From: Microbacterium natoriense
Lineage (GTDB): Bacteria > Actinomycetota > Actinomycetes > Actinomycetales > Microbacteriaceae
Direction: 5' to 3'
DNA: 64,000 bases
Assembly: GCF_030816295.1 (NCBI RefSeq)
Contig: NZ_JAUSXV010000001.1
Coordinates: 1-64,000 of the forward strand
In this document: positions 20,541-29,231 of the stretch, piece by piece
Layout of the letters: the number at the start of each line of letters is the position of its first letter
Numbering within the stretch: the stretch's first letter is position 1
Translations under genes and position numbers: made by a program
The notes under the pieces: generated by a model
The model's input: the letters and a program-made list of their open reading frames with translations, nothing else
The model's database searches: none
What the model was told of the DNA's origin: nothing

Positions 20541-22508
20541 ATGCCCGAAGGACACGTGCTCGAGTTCACGCGCGTCACGAAGCGATTCAACGACGTGACG
20601 GCGGTGTCCGATTTCTCGGCGCGCGTCGAGCCAGGCGTCGTCACGGCCTTCCTCGGCCCGAACGGAGCAGGAAAGACCACGACGCTGCGCATCCTGCTCG
20701 GCCAGGTGCGGCCGAGCAGCGGCACGGCCACGATCGGCGGGGTGGCCTTCGCCGACCTCCGCACGCCCCTCAAGACCATCGGATCTGTGCTCGAGGAGAC
20801 CGTGTACCGCCCTCGGCGCAGCGCTGCGCGACAGCTCACGATCGCCGCGAAGGCCAACGGCATCCCGCTGGCGCGCGTCGACGAGGTGCTCGCGCTGGTG
20901 GGTCTCGACGGCGAGCGCGAGGGTCGCATCGGAAGCTTCTCGCTCGGCATGCGCCAGCGGCTCAGCGTCGCGCACGCCCTGCTCGGCGACGCCGGCACGC
21001 TCGTGTTCGACGAGCCCGCGAACGGACTCGACCCTGAGGGCATCCGCTGGATGCGCCTGCTCATGCGCCGCCTGGCCGACGAAGGACGCACGGTCCTCGT
21101 GTCGTCGCACGTGCTCAGCGAAGTCGAACAGGTCGCCGATCATGTGCTCGTGCTCTCGAAGGGCCGACTCGTGCTCTCCAGCGGCATCGAGAGCCTCGCC
21201 GACCCGGCATCCGGATCGGTTGTCGTGGACGCCGCCGACCGGGCCGCGCTCACCGCGGCTCTGGCCGAGGCCGGCTTCGAGGTCGAGGTGCTGCGCTCGG
21301 GTCTCACTGTGCGCGGCGGAGACGCCAAGACGGTCGGTGCGCTGGCCGCGACCGCCGGCATCGCATTGAGCACGCTCGTGCAGCGCGGCCCGACGCTCGA
21401 AGACGTGTTCATCGACCTCGTCCGCGGCGGCAAGTTCGAGCCGCGCCCCGCGATAGCGGCGGCAGCCGACGACGTGGTCGTCGACGACACGACGGATGCC
21501 GAGGAGTCGGACATCGACGCCGCAGGTACGAGTGCGGATGCTGTCGATGCCGGAGCCGTTGCTGCTGCCGACGCCGCAGGCGCGGAGGCGGATGTCATCG
21601 CAGTCGACGGCACCGCGGATGCCGACGCCGAGGTCACTGTGACCGATGCGGAGGCGGATGCCGCAGCGGTCGCGACCGTAACGGATGCCGACGCCGGCTG
21701 GGACGAGACGGAGCCGCGCGCAGAGGCCGACGCCGACGCCGACGCTCCTGGCGACTCCGAGGAGACGAACGCCGAGAGCGGCGAAGACCGCGCCGACGGC
21801 AGCGCTGCGCAGACCGAGTCCGCGGACGTGCCGGTCGATGCCGACGCTGCGACGGCCGAGGAGAGCGCGTCGCCCGAATCGGGCCCGTCGTTCGACGAGA
21901 TCCTCTTCGGGTCCGGCCCCGCGGCTTCCGCTGAATCCTCCGCCGTCGACGCTTCCGGCGAGCCGGGAGACGATCATGTCGGCACGGAGATCTTCGCGGG
22001 CCTCGGCGAGGAGTCTTCCGAGGAGGTCCCGACCCACGACAGCGCGGCCGATCGAGCAGACTCCGCCGAAGCGCACGGCGACGACGCCTCCGAGGAGGCG
22101 GGCGAGGCCGAGGAGGCCGACCCGCGTTCCGCTGCGGTGAGCTCGATGCTCGCCGCCGCAGCGCGCGCCTACTACGACGATGAGCCTCAGCCCTACCCGT
22201 TCGGCGAGGGCTCCGACGAGGCCTCTGCTTCAGACGAGCACGGGGACAGCGCACCCGACAGCAACGGCCACTCAGAGCAGGCAGAGCACGACGGTTCGGA
22301 GCACGTCGAGACCGCACACGTAGACGCCGCACACGTCGACACCGACACCGCTGCAGGCGGTGAGGAGCACGTCGACGCCGAGGACGAGTCCCCGCACAGC
22401 GAAGACCATGGACACGGCGAGCACCAGGAACACGGCGAGCACCACGAACACGGCGAGCACAACCAGGGCGAGCACGACCACCACGAGGGCGAGCGCCACC
22501 ACTACTGA
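20541..22508 (+). CDS. ABC ATPase with a long acidic and histidine-rich C-terminal tail
   Basis: A 655-aa protein. Residues 1 to about 310 are a standard DrrA/CcmA-like ABC ATPase: Walker A LGPNGAGKTTT, signature SLGMRQRLS, Walker B LVFDEPANGLDPEG, then VSSHVLSEVEQ. From about 311 to the end it is low-complexity, dominated by Ala, Asp, Glu and Ser, with short islands (PSFDEILFGSG, GTEIFAGLGEE, RAYYDDEPQPYPFGEG). It ends in a histidine-rich repeat built on HGEH. The tail more than doubles the usual size of about 300 aa. No permease gene is next to it. The ATG at 20541 has an AAGAAAGGGG ribosome site; longer frames upstream run antisense to the hydrolase. Confidence 0.85.
   Translation: MPEGHVLEFTRVTKRFNDVTAVSDFSARVEPGVVTAFLGPNGAGKTTTLRILLGQVRPSSGTATIGGVAFADLRTPLKTIGSVLEETVYRPRRSAARQLTIAAKANGIPLARVDEVLALVGLDGEREGRIGSFSLGMRQRLSVAHALLGDAGTLVFDEPANGLDPEGIRWMRLLMRRLADEGRTVLVSSHVLSEVEQVADHVLVLSKGRLVLSSGIESLADPASGSVVVDAADRAALTAALAEAGFEVEVLRSGLTVRGGDAKTVGALAATAGIALSTLVQRGPTLEDVFIDLVRGGKFEPRPAIAAAADDVVVDDTTDAEESDIDAAGTSADAVDAGAVAAADAAGAEADVIAVDGTADADAEVTVTDAEADAAAVATVTDADAGWDETEPRAEADADADAPGDSEETNAESGEDRADGSAAQTESADVPVDADAATAEESASPESGPSFDEILFGSGPAASAESSAVDASGEPGDDHVGTEIFAGLGEESSEEVPTHDSAADRADSAEAHGDDASEEAGEAEEADPRSAAVSSMLAAAARAYYDDEPQPYPFGEGSDEASASDEHGDSAPDSNGHSEQAEHDGSEHVETAHVDAAHVDTDTAAGGEEHVDAEDESPHSEDHGHGEHQEHGEHHEHGEHNQGEHDHHEGERHHY
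22413..22466 (+). repeat. 18-bp tandem repeat encoding the HGEH tail
   Basis: Three copies of an 18-bp unit beginning CACGGCGAGCAC (22413-22430, 22431-22448, 22449-22466) encode a hexapeptide of the type HGEHxE near the end of the ABC ATPase. Copies differ at a few bases. The number of units is likely to vary between strains. Confidence 0.8.
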
Positions 22509-22526
22509 TCGCGCCCCGGCTGACCG

Positions 22527-22556
22527 AACCCCTTCGTGCTCAGGCACGGAGGGGTT
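22527..22556. terminator. Terminator between convergent genes
   Basis: AACCCCTTCGTGC at 22527-22539 pairs with GCACGGAGGGGTT at 22544-22556 (one G-U) around a four-base loop. It lies between the ABC ATPase stop and the convergent minus-strand gene that ends at 22573. Confidence 0.75.
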
Positions 22557-22572
22557 CTCTCCTGTCCGGGTC

Positions 22573-23022
22573 TCAGGCGGGTCGCGGCCGGATCACGGGT
22601 CGCTTGCTGCCCTTCGACACCGGAGTCGGCGCGGTCGCCACGATCTCCTCGACGTCGGCCGGCTCGGTCGACACGTCGAGCCGAAGCGCCTGGGTCAGAG
22701 CGAGCCCGTGGCGTGTGGTGAGGATCAGCCGGCGGTAGTCGTCGTCGCCGTCGAGGTCGATGACGACGCTCGGCCGCCGACGCCGGATCAGCACGAAGTC
22801 GACGGTTCCCGCGGCTTTCCACGATCCCGCCGCGAACACACCGGGGATGTGCGTGCCGGGACCCGGGACTCCGCGGAGCCAGGTCCACGCGTCATCCGTC
22901 AGCTGCACTTTGGTGATGGTGTCGCGGGCGATCCGCACGTTGTCGCGGTGGAAGCTCGCCGCACGCTCGATCGGCGAGAGCACGATCTCGAGTTGCGTCT
23001 GGTCCAGGAGCAACGTCACCAT
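22573..23022 (-). CDS. Conserved hypothetical protein
   Basis: A 149-aa soluble protein that I do not recognise. It is predicted to be mostly beta strands (MVTLLLDQTQLEIVLSP, FHRDNVRIARDTITKVQL), with a basic VLIRRRRPSVVIDLDG strand and a disordered C-terminal RPVIRPRPA tail. The strand pattern is reminiscent of small PH-like domains, but that is a guess. The ATG at 23022 is chosen because CAGACT lies exactly six bases upstream; no ribosome site is present, so it is probably leaderless. Confidence 0.7.
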   Translation of the reverse strand: MVTLLLDQTQLEIVLSPIERAASFHRDNVRIARDTITKVQLTDDAWTWLRGVPGPGTHIPGVFAAGSWKAAGTVDFVLIRRRRPSVVIDLDGDDDYRRLILTTRHGLALTQALRLDVSTEPADVEEIVATAPTPVSKGSKRPVIRPRPA

Positions 23023-23134
23023 GACCCTAGTCTGCCAGCGCATTGCTGACGGATGTCTGGAACATGCTCACAGGAACGCAACGATCCCGGCCGAACCGCC
23101 TGCACCGCTCTGACAGAACGGGCGCAAAACCGAG

Positions 23135-24457
23135 TCAGGCCGGCGCGTCGGCGGCCGCACGCGCGGCAGCGGGGAGCGCCGCCTCGATGAGCCGCAGCTC
23201 CTCTTCGCCGTGAGCCGCGGTGAGGAACCAGGCCTCGAACACGCTCGGCGGCAGGGCAACGCCCTGCTCGCGCATCGAGTGGAAGAAAGGCGCGTACCGG
23301 AAGGAATCCTGGGCCTGCGCCTCTGCGTAGTCTCGCGGAGCCGACGCCCGGAACGAGGCGTTGAAGAGGTTGCCGGCCTTCGCCACGGAATGAACGACCC
23401 CGGCGTCGGTCAGTGCGCCTTCGAGGGCTGCCACCAGACGAGCGGATGCTGCGTCGATCGTGTCGTACACATCCGCCGTCGCCAGGCGCAACGTCGCCAG
23501 TCCTGCCGCGACGGACAACGGGTTCCCCGACAGCGTGCCGGCCTGATAGACGGGCCCGAGCGGCGCGAGCAGATCCATGATCTCGGCGCGGCCACCGAGA
23601 GCAGCCAACGGCATCCCTCCGCCGACGACCTTGCCGAACGTGAAGATGTCGGGGAGGTAGTCCTCGCCCGCCGCCGCCTGCAGTCCCCAGAAACCGGCGG
23701 GATGCACGCGGAACCCGGTGAGCACCTCGTCGAGGATCATCAGGGCGCCGTGCTCGTGCGCCGTGTCGGCGATCAGCCGGTTGAACCCGGGCACCGGAGC
23801 GACTACGCCCATGTTGGCGGCCGACGCCTCGACGATCACCGCCGCGATCCGATCGCCGTGCTCTGCGAACACCGCGTCGAGAGCGGCGGGATCGTTGTAT
23901 CCGATCACCAGGGTCTGTGCGGCGATCGGGGCGGGCACGCCGGCTGAACCGGGCAGTGCGAGAGTCGCGACGCCCGACCCCGCCTCCGCGAGCAGACCGT
24001 CGGAGTGCCCGTGATAGTGACCGGCGAACTTCACGAGCAGATCGCGCCCGGTGGCACCGCGCGCGAGTCGGATCGCCGTCATCGTCGCCTCGGTGCCGGT
24101 CGAGACCAGTCGAACCCGCTCGATCGGACGTGCGTCGCCGAACCGGACCCGATCGGCGATCAGAGCCGCGAGCTCCACCTCGCCCTCGGTCGGCGCGCCG
24201 AAGGAGAGTCCGCGCGTCGCCGCCTCCTGCACGGCAGCCACCACCTCGGGGTGCGCATGCCCGAGCAGTGCAGGGCCCCATGACGCGACCAGGTCGACGT
24301 ACTCGTTGCCCGCGGCATCCGTCACGCGTGCTCCCGACGCCGACGCCAGGAAGCGGGGGGTACCGCCGACGGAGCCATAGGCTCGCACGGGCGAGTTCAC
24401 GCCGCCGGGCGTCACCACACGGGCGCGGGCGAACAGGTCGTCATTGCGATCGGTCAT
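23135..24457 (-). CDS. hemL: Glutamate-1-semialdehyde 2,1-aminomutase
   Basis: A 440-aa PLP enzyme that converts glutamate-1-semialdehyde to 5-aminolevulinate, the second step of the C5 route started by HemA. The [11 protein letters not shown] start, [12 protein letters not shown] and the PLP lysine in [18 protein letters not shown] are diagnostic. Full length for the family. It follows hemB by 55 bases and has GAGAAT exactly six bases before its ATG, so it may also start from its own leaderless promoter. Confidence 0.96.
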   Translation of the reverse strand: MTDRNDDLFARARVVTPGGVNSPVRAYGSVGGTPRFLASASGARVTDAAGNEYVDLVASWGPALLGHAHPEVVAAVQEAATRGLSFGAPTEGEVELAALIADRVRFGDARPIERVRLVSTGTEATMTAIRLARGATGRDLLVKFAGHYHGHSDGLLAEAGSGVATLALPGSAGVPAPIAAQTLVIGYNDPAALDAVFAEHGDRIAAVIVEASAANMGVVAPVPGFNRLIADTAHEHGALMILDEVLTGFRVHPAGFWGLQAAAGEDYLPDIFTFGKVVGGGMPLAALGGRAEIMDLLAPLGPVYQAGTLSGNPLSVAAGLATLRLATADVYDTIDAASARLVAALEGALTDAGVVHSVAKAGNLFNASFRASAPRDYAEAQAQDSFRYAPFFHSMREQGVALPPSVFEAWFLTAAHGEEELRLIEAALPAAARAAADAPA

Positions 24458-24512
24458 GGATCCATTCTCTCAACGACCCGGGAGGGGTGGTGAACGACCG
24501 GCGCGGCCGTGA

Positions 24513-25490
24513 TCAGTCGCGCAGCCAGCCGGCAGCTTCGGTCGCCCAATAGGTCAGCACGGCATCCGCGCCCGCACGGCGGATCGACACGAGCGACTCC
24601 AGAACAGCGGCGCGACGGTCGATCCAGCCGTTCGCCGCGGCGGCCTCGACCATCGCGTACTCGCCCGAGACCTGATATGCCCACACCGGAATACTGACGG
24701 TGTCACGGACCTCGCGCAGCACGTCGAGGAAGGCCATGGCCGGCTTGACCATGACGATGTCGGCGCCCTCCGCCTCGTCGACGACGGCCTCGCGCACGCC
24801 CTCGCGACGATTGCCGGGGTCGAGCTGGTAGGTGCGTCGGTCACCCTGCAACTGCGAATCCACGGCCTCGCGGAACGGTCCGTAGAAGGCGCTCGCGTAC
24901 TTCGCGGCGTAGGCGAGAAGCAGCGTGCCGGTGAACCCCTCGGCATCGAGCGCTGCGCGGATGACGGCGACCTGACCATCCATCATCCCCGAGAGCCCGA
25001 GCAGCTGCGAGCCCGCGCGCGCCTGCGCGAGCGCCATCGACGTGTACCGCTCAAGCGTCGCATCGTTGTCGACCGAACCGTCGGCGGCGAGCACTCCGCA
25101 GTGACCGTGGTCTGTGAACTCGTCGAGGCACAGATCGGTCTGGACGACGAGGGCGTCGCCGACCTCGGCGGCCAGCGCCTCGGTCGCCACATTGAGGATG
25201 CCGCGCGGATCGTCGGCTCCCGAACCCTGCGCATCGCGGACCGCGGGAACGCCGAACAGCATCACGCCGCCGACGCCGGCCGCGGCCGCCTCGAGCGCAG
25301 CCGCGCGCAGCGAATCCAGAGAATGCTGCTGCACACCCGGCATGGAGCCGATGGCGACAGGCTCCGAGAGCCCCTCGCGCACGAACAGCGGCAGCACGAG
25401 CTGACGCGGTTCGAGCGACGTCTCGCGCACGAGCGACCGCACGGCGGGCGACTGCCTCAGCCGGCGCATCCTCGTCTCGGGGAAGCTCAT
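24513..25490 (-). CDS. hemB: Delta-aminolevulinic acid dehydratase (porphobilinogen synthase)
   Basis: A 325-aa enzyme that condenses two 5-aminolevulinate molecules to porphobilinogen. Both active-site lysines are visible, in AAKYASAFYGPF and in VKPAMAFLD. The metal segment reads DLCLDEFTDHGHCGVL, i.e. Cys-x-Asp with a later Cys, instead of the three cysteines of classic zinc enzymes; this form is common in actinobacteria. Its start overlaps the hemD stop by four bases. Confidence 0.96.
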   Translation of the reverse strand: MSFPETRMRRLRQSPAVRSLVRETSLEPRQLVLPLFVREGLSEPVAIGSMPGVQQHSLDSLRAAALEAAAAGVGGVMLFGVPAVRDAQGSGADDPRGILNVATEALAAEVGDALVVQTDLCLDEFTDHGHCGVLAADGSVDNDATLERYTSMALAQARAGSQLLGLSGMMDGQVAVIRAALDAEGFTGTLLLAYAAKYASAFYGPFREAVDSQLQGDRRTYQLDPGNRREGVREAVVDEAEGADIVMVKPAMAFLDVLREVRDTVSIPVWAYQVSGEYAMVEAAAANGWIDRRAAVLESLVSIRRAGADAVLTYWATEAAGWLRD

Positions 25491-26281
25491 GGTGCGAGCT
25501 CGTCCGCCGCGTGCGGCAGCGTGAAGTGCGACACCGCGTCGATGAGCGCATCCACCGTCTGGCGGTCGGCCACGACCGTGATCGGAAGACCGGCTTTGAG
25601 CGCGTCCTTCGCTGTGCGGGGGCCGATGGCTGCGAGCAGGGTCTTCTCGGGGATGTCGGGGAACTGCTCGCGCACCTGCTGCGCGACCGACCCGCTGGTG
25701 ATGAGGATCGCGTTGATGCGTCCGTTCTGCACGTCGCGCATGATGCGGTCTGTGACGGGAACGCCGACGGTGCGGTAGGCGACGACGCTGTCGACGTCGT
25801 GGCCCGCCTTCTTCAGCAGCCTGCTCAGCACGGGCTTCGCGATCTCGCTGCGCAGCGCCAGGATCTTGCGCGACGCGATGCCTTCGAGGGCGATGATCTG
25901 CTCGGCCATGCCCTCGGCCGAGTTGTCGTCCTCGGGCACGAGCGCGACCTCGTAGCCCACAGCCTGAAGTGCCGCAGCCGTCGTCTCACCGACCGCCGCG
26001 ATCCGGGTCGTGCGCGGCACGACCGCGCGATGCGCGAACATCACGTCGACGGTGGTGGCGCTCGTGACCGTCAGCCAGTCGTACGCGCCGTCGGCGAGAT
26101 TCTCCAGTGCGCGATCGAGAGCCGCCTGATCGGTGGTCGGGGCGAAGTTGATGAGCGGCGCGACGACGGGGACCGCCCCTTGCGAACGCAGACTCGCGGC
26201 GACGCCGTCACCCCACGGTCCACCGCGCGGAACGAGGACTCGCCAGCCGTCCAGCGGCCGGTCGTGATGAATTTCAGTCAT
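25487..26281 (-). CDS. hemD: Uroporphyrinogen-III synthase
   Basis: A 264-aa protein that closes hydroxymethylbilane to uroporphyrinogen III with inversion of ring D. Sequence conservation in this family is low, but LVPRGGPWGDG, DWLTVTSATTV, IAAVGETTAAAL and the late AIGPRTAKDALKAGL follow the expected two-lobe pattern, and position settles the call. It overlaps hemC upstream and hemB downstream by four bases each, so hemC-hemD-hemB are translationally coupled. Confidence 0.93.
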   Translation of the reverse strand: MTEIHHDRPLDGWRVLVPRGGPWGDGVAASLRSQGAVPVVAPLINFAPTTDQAALDRALENLADGAYDWLTVTSATTVDVMFAHRAVVPRTTRIAAVGETTAAALQAVGYEVALVPEDDNSAEGMAEQIIALEGIASRKILALRSEIAKPVLSRLLKKAGHDVDSVVAYRTVGVPVTDRIMRDVQNGRINAILITSGSVAQQVREQFPDIPEKTLLAAIGPRTAKDALKAGLPITVVADRQTVDALIDAVSHFTLPHAADELAP

Positions 26282-27273
26282 GAGGAATGCTCTCGGGAGA
26301 CAAGGTCAGCCGCCCCTTGATCGAGCAGCCGACGGGCAAGATTCAACCCGAGCTCGCGTGCTGCGTGCATCGGGTCTGCACCATCGGCAGCATCCGCTCC
26401 ATTGCCACTGCCGCTCCGACGAATATACTCCCCGTTCAGGTCCTCCGTGACGTCGAGACCGATTCGTTGCGCTCCGTCGGCGGCGTAGACGACGGTTCTG
26501 ACGCGCACCGACGAGCCTGCGACGACGGCATGAGCGGCCATGGGCGCCTGGCATCCCGCGTCGAGCCCTTCGAGCACGGCCCGTTCGACGGTGATGGCGA
26601 GACGAGTGCTTTCGTCGTCGAGCGCGGCGAGGGCCGAGAGCAGCTCGGGGTCGGCATCCGTCCTCGTCTCGACGGCCAGCGATCCCTGCCCCGGCGCGGT
26701 GGGCCACTCGGCGAGACCGAGCTCCTCTCGGCGGAGCGGAGAGTCGGTGCCCAGACGCGACAGGCCGGCGGCGGCGAGGATGACGGCATCCAACTCGCCT
26801 GTCGCCACCTTCTGCAGTCGCGAGTCGACATTGCCGCGGATGTCGACGACGTCCGCATGCGGAGCACGGATGCGCACCTGGGCGATGCGCCGCGGCGAGC
26901 CGGTGCCGATCCGGCTTCCCGGGATCAGCTCGTGAAGCGGGATGCCGTCGCGCGTGACGGCGACATCACGTGCGTCCTCGCGCAGCGGCGTGGCCGCGAT
27001 CACGAGGCCGTCGGGCTGTTTCGTGGGCAGATCCTTCAGCGAATGCACGAGGAAGTCGCACCCCCCCGCGAGCAGCGCCTCACGCAGACGCGTGGCGAAG
27101 ATGCCCTGTCCGCCGATCAGCGACAGCGAGGCGCGATTCGTGTCGCCCTCGCTCGTGATCGGCACGAGCTCGACGGAGCGCCCGATGACCTTCTCGAGGG
27201 CGGCAGCGACGTGGCCGGACTGGGCCTGCGCGAGCGCGCTGCGGCGAGTCCCCAACCTGATCGGAGTGCTCAT
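26278..27273 (-). CDS. hemC: Hydroxymethylbilane synthase (porphobilinogen deaminase)
   Basis: A 331-aa enzyme that polymerises four porphobilinogens. IRLGTRRSALAQAQSGHVA at the start, the HSLKDLPT segment, RIGTGSPRRIAQ and the dipyrromethane-cofactor cysteine in GLDAGCQAPMAAHA are all present. Length is slightly above the usual 310 aa owing to a C-terminal extension rich in Gly, Ala and Asp. It begins seven bases after hemQ. Confidence 0.96.
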   Translation of the reverse strand: MSTPIRLGTRRSALAQAQSGHVAAALEKVIGRSVELVPITSEGDTNRASLSLIGGQGIFATRLREALLAGGCDFLVHSLKDLPTKQPDGLVIAATPLREDARDVAVTRDGIPLHELIPGSRIGTGSPRRIAQVRIRAPHADVVDIRGNVDSRLQKVATGELDAVILAAAGLSRLGTDSPLRREELGLAEWPTAPGQGSLAVETRTDADPELLSALAALDDESTRLAITVERAVLEGLDAGCQAPMAAHAVVAGSSVRVRTVVYAADGAQRIGLDVTEDLNGEYIRRSGSGNGADAADGADPMHAARELGLNLARRLLDQGAADLVSREHSS

Positions 27274-27280
27274 CGCAGAC

Positions 27281-27958
27281 CTACTGCAGCACGTCCGCGA
27301 TCTCGTCGAACCGGAGCCTGCGCCCCGTGTAGAAGGGCACCTCCTCCTTCACATAGAGACGCGCGTCGGTGTAGCGGAGATCGCGCATGAGATCGACGAG
27401 CTCTGTGACGTCGTCGGCCTCGAGAGGCAGCAGCCACTCGTAGTCGCCGAGAGCGAAGGCCGCGACGGTGTTCGCGATGACGCCCGTGAACGCGGCGCCC
27501 TTGCGGCCGTGATCGGCGAGCATCTTGCGTCGCTCCTCCTCAGGGGCGAGGTACCACTCCGGCGTGCGCACGAACGGGTAGAGGCAGAGCCAGTCCTTGG
27601 GCTCGACGCCGCGGAGGAAGCCGGGGACGTGCTGGCGGTTGAACTCGGCGTCGCGGTGCACGCCCATCACGTTCCACACCGGCAGCAGCGTGCGCAGCAG
27701 CTCGGTGCGCCGCAGTCGCCGCAGTGCCTTCTGCAGATCCTCAGCGGTCTCGCCGTGCAGCCACACCATCAGATCGGCGTCGGCCTTGAGGCCGGAGACG
27801 TCGTAGAAGCCCCGCACCGTGACGCCCGAGTCCTCGATGTACGACACGATCGTCTCGAGTTCGGTCGAGTCGGATTCGGTCACCGGGACGTCGGGATTGC
27901 GTCGCCAGACCGCCCAGAGGGTGAAGCCGGATGGGTTCTCTTCGCGCTCGTCGGACAT
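27281..27958 (-). CDS. hemQ: Coproheme decarboxylase (HemQ/ChdC)
   Basis: A 225-aa chlorite-dismutase-fold protein that decarboxylates coproheme to heme b, the last step of the coproporphyrin-dependent pathway. FTLWAVWRR at the start, GFYDVSGLKADADLMVWLHG, YPFVRTPEWYL and MLADHGRKG are family signatures, with the heme-ligand histidine expected in the DHGRKG region. The ATG has CAGACT exactly six bases upstream and no ribosome site, so hemQ probably heads the hemQ-C-D-B run as a leaderless mRNA. Its presence fixes the pathway type. Confidence 0.95.
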   Translation of the reverse strand: MSDEREENPSGFTLWAVWRRNPDVPVTESDSTELETIVSYIEDSGVTVRGFYDVSGLKADADLMVWLHGETAEDLQKALRRLRRTELLRTLLPVWNVMGVHRDAEFNRQHVPGFLRGVEPKDWLCLYPFVRTPEWYLAPEEERRKMLADHGRKGAAFTGVIANTVAAFALGDYEWLLPLEADDVTELVDLMRDLRYTDARLYVKEEVPFYTGRRLRFDEIADVLQ

Positions 27959-27998
27959 GCATCCAGTCTGCCCCCTTTATGCGGAGGGTGCGAACCGG

Positions 27999-28023
27999 CC
28001 CTTCGACGGGCTCAGAGACCCAG
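27999..28023. repeat. REP-like element, copy 1
   Basis: CCCTTCGACGGGCTCAGAGA followed by CCCAG lies in the gap between hemQ and the next gene. A related sequence beginning CCTTCGACCGGCTCGGGAG is at 45111-45135. Sequences of this CCTTCGAC..GCTCAG type are dispersed intergenic repeats in many Microbacteriaceae. Confidence 0.55.
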
Positions 28024-28037
28024 ACGGCGGCGCCTGG

Positions 28038-28331
28038 TCAGCGGGATGCGGCGCGGGCGAACACCCAGACGGCGCTGCCGACCACAGCGGCGAGGGCTAT
28101 CGCCGCGGCGACGGCGCCCACCGGATTGCGGTCGGCGAATCGCCGGGCCTTCACTGCTGCGCGAGCCGAAGCCTTCTCGAGTCGCCGAGGAACGTTGCCC
28201 TTGATCTCGATCGCGGCGAGAGCGGCCTTGAGCTCCGCGCGCGCAGAGCTCACCGGATCGGCGATGCCGAGCGGAACCGCGGTCTTCGGCAGTGCCGTCG
28301 CCGACACGGCGGCGGAGTCAGAATTCGTCAT
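28038..28331 (-). CDS. Small single-pass membrane protein
   Basis: A 97-aa protein with a charged helical N-terminal two-thirds (RAELKAALAAIEIKGNVPRR) and one membrane helix near residues 72-93 (PVGAVAAAIALAAVVGSAVW), placing the long part in the cytoplasm. DUF3618-type proteins have this layout, but I cannot confirm membership. It overlaps the end of the next upstream gene by 14 bases, and these two and the YtxH-like gene form a three-gene operon of envelope-associated proteins between hemQ and hemY. Confidence 0.75.
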   Translation of the reverse strand: MTNSDSAAVSATALPKTAVPLGIADPVSSARAELKAALAAIEIKGNVPRRLEKASARAAVKARRFADRNPVGAVAAAIALAAVVGSAVWVFARAASR

Positions 28332-28725
28332 TGCCGGATCCCTTCGCGAGCTTGATGTCGGTGGCGACCGCCTGCGCGGGGTTCTCGCGCGAGAGGACCT
28401 TGCGGAAGCGCAGGAACCCGAGCAGGCCGAAGAACAGCATCGCCAGGATCAGGATGCCGAAGACGGCCAGCGCCGAGAGCCAGACGGGCCACCACGACGA
28501 CAGCCCGGCGATCGCGAACACGAGGATGACCGGAACCGCCCAGAACAGGAAGAACAGCGCGACGAGGAACCAGACCGAGCCGATCCCCGCATCCTTGGAT
28601 GTCTTCGAGACCCACGCCTTGGCCGCGTCGATCTCGGCCTTGACGAGGTTCGTGATGAGCTCGGGCAGATCGCCGAGCAGTGTCAGCAGGCTGTCGTCCG
28701 CGCGATCCCGGAACGGGCGGGGCAT
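28318..28725 (-). CDS. Phage holin family protein (actinobacterial holin-X, DUF1469 type)
   Basis: A 135-aa membrane protein with an amphipathic DDSLLTLLGDLPELITNLVK AEIDAAK N-terminus and two strongly hydrophobic hairpin segments (about 50-72 and 75-97), the layout of the chromosomal holin-X family. Despite the name these are not tied to lysis; they usually occur with YtxH-like and small membrane proteins, as here. The ATG at 28725 gives a product of family length; longer frames upstream are Arg-rich antisense artefacts. No ribosome site is needed if coupled to the gene ending at 28727. Confidence 0.8.
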   Translation of the reverse strand: MPRPFRDRADDSLLTLLGDLPELITNLVKAEIDAAKAWVSKTSKDAGIGSVWFLVALFFLFWAVPVILVFAIAGLSSWWPVWLSALAVFGILILAMLFFGLLGFLRFRKVLSRENPAQAVATDIKLAKGSGNDEF

Positions 28726-28726
28726 C

Positions 28727-29119
28727 TCAGTCGTCCGCCTTCTTCGCAGCCGTGGACTTCGCAGCCGTGGCCTTCGCGGCCGTCTTCCGCGCTTCGGCAG
28801 TGGCCTCATCCGCCGCCTTCGCAACGTCGTCTGCGGCGTCCTTGCTGGTGGCGAGAGCGGAATCGAGCTTCTGACCAGGGGTTCCCTCGCCGCCGACCGA
28901 CTTCGCCACCTTCACGACGCCGGTCCAGATCGCTCCCGGTACGGCCGCAGCCTTGTCGCCGACGAAGCTCTTCACCTTCGTGACCTGCTCCTGCACAGGG
29001 TCGAGGTTCCAGACCTTCAGCCACTGCGTCTTGATCTGCTCGTAGCGCTCGCGACCTGCGCGCGTGCCGAGCACGTATCCGACGCCGAGTCCGACGACGA
29101 GTCCGATCTTCCCTTTCAT
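28727..29119 (-). CDS. YtxH-like envelope protein
   Basis: A 130-aa protein starting MKGKIGLVVGLGVGYVLGTR AGRERYEQ, a glycine-rich single membrane anchor followed by a charged helix, then an Ala/Lys/Thr-rich tail (AAKATAAKSTAAKKADD) like a short histone-H1 tail. YtxH-type proteins are general-stress envelope proteins of unknown mechanism. The ATG at 29119 has a GAGGAG ribosome site. The gene is first in the three-gene membrane operon that ends at 28038. Confidence 0.8.
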   Translation of the reverse strand: MKGKIGLVVGLGVGYVLGTRAGRERYEQIKTQWLKVWNLDPVQEQVTKVKSFVGDKAAAVPGAIWTGVVKVAKSVGGEGTPGQKLDSALATSKDAADDVAKAADEATAEARKTAAKATAAKSTAAKKADD

Positions 29120-29231
29120 GGGGTCTCCTCTCGTTACTGTCCAGCAACTCGTGGCGTGCCAGGCTCCCAGCGTAACCCCATATGCCGATTTCGGCATCTA
29201 CTCCTCAGGGGGGTTGACAGATCGCAGCCTG

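Noticed and set aside
28318..28725. Holin-family gene as sign of a prophage
   Set aside because: No phage structural, integrase or lysis genes are near; this holin-X type is chromosomal in actinobacteria.
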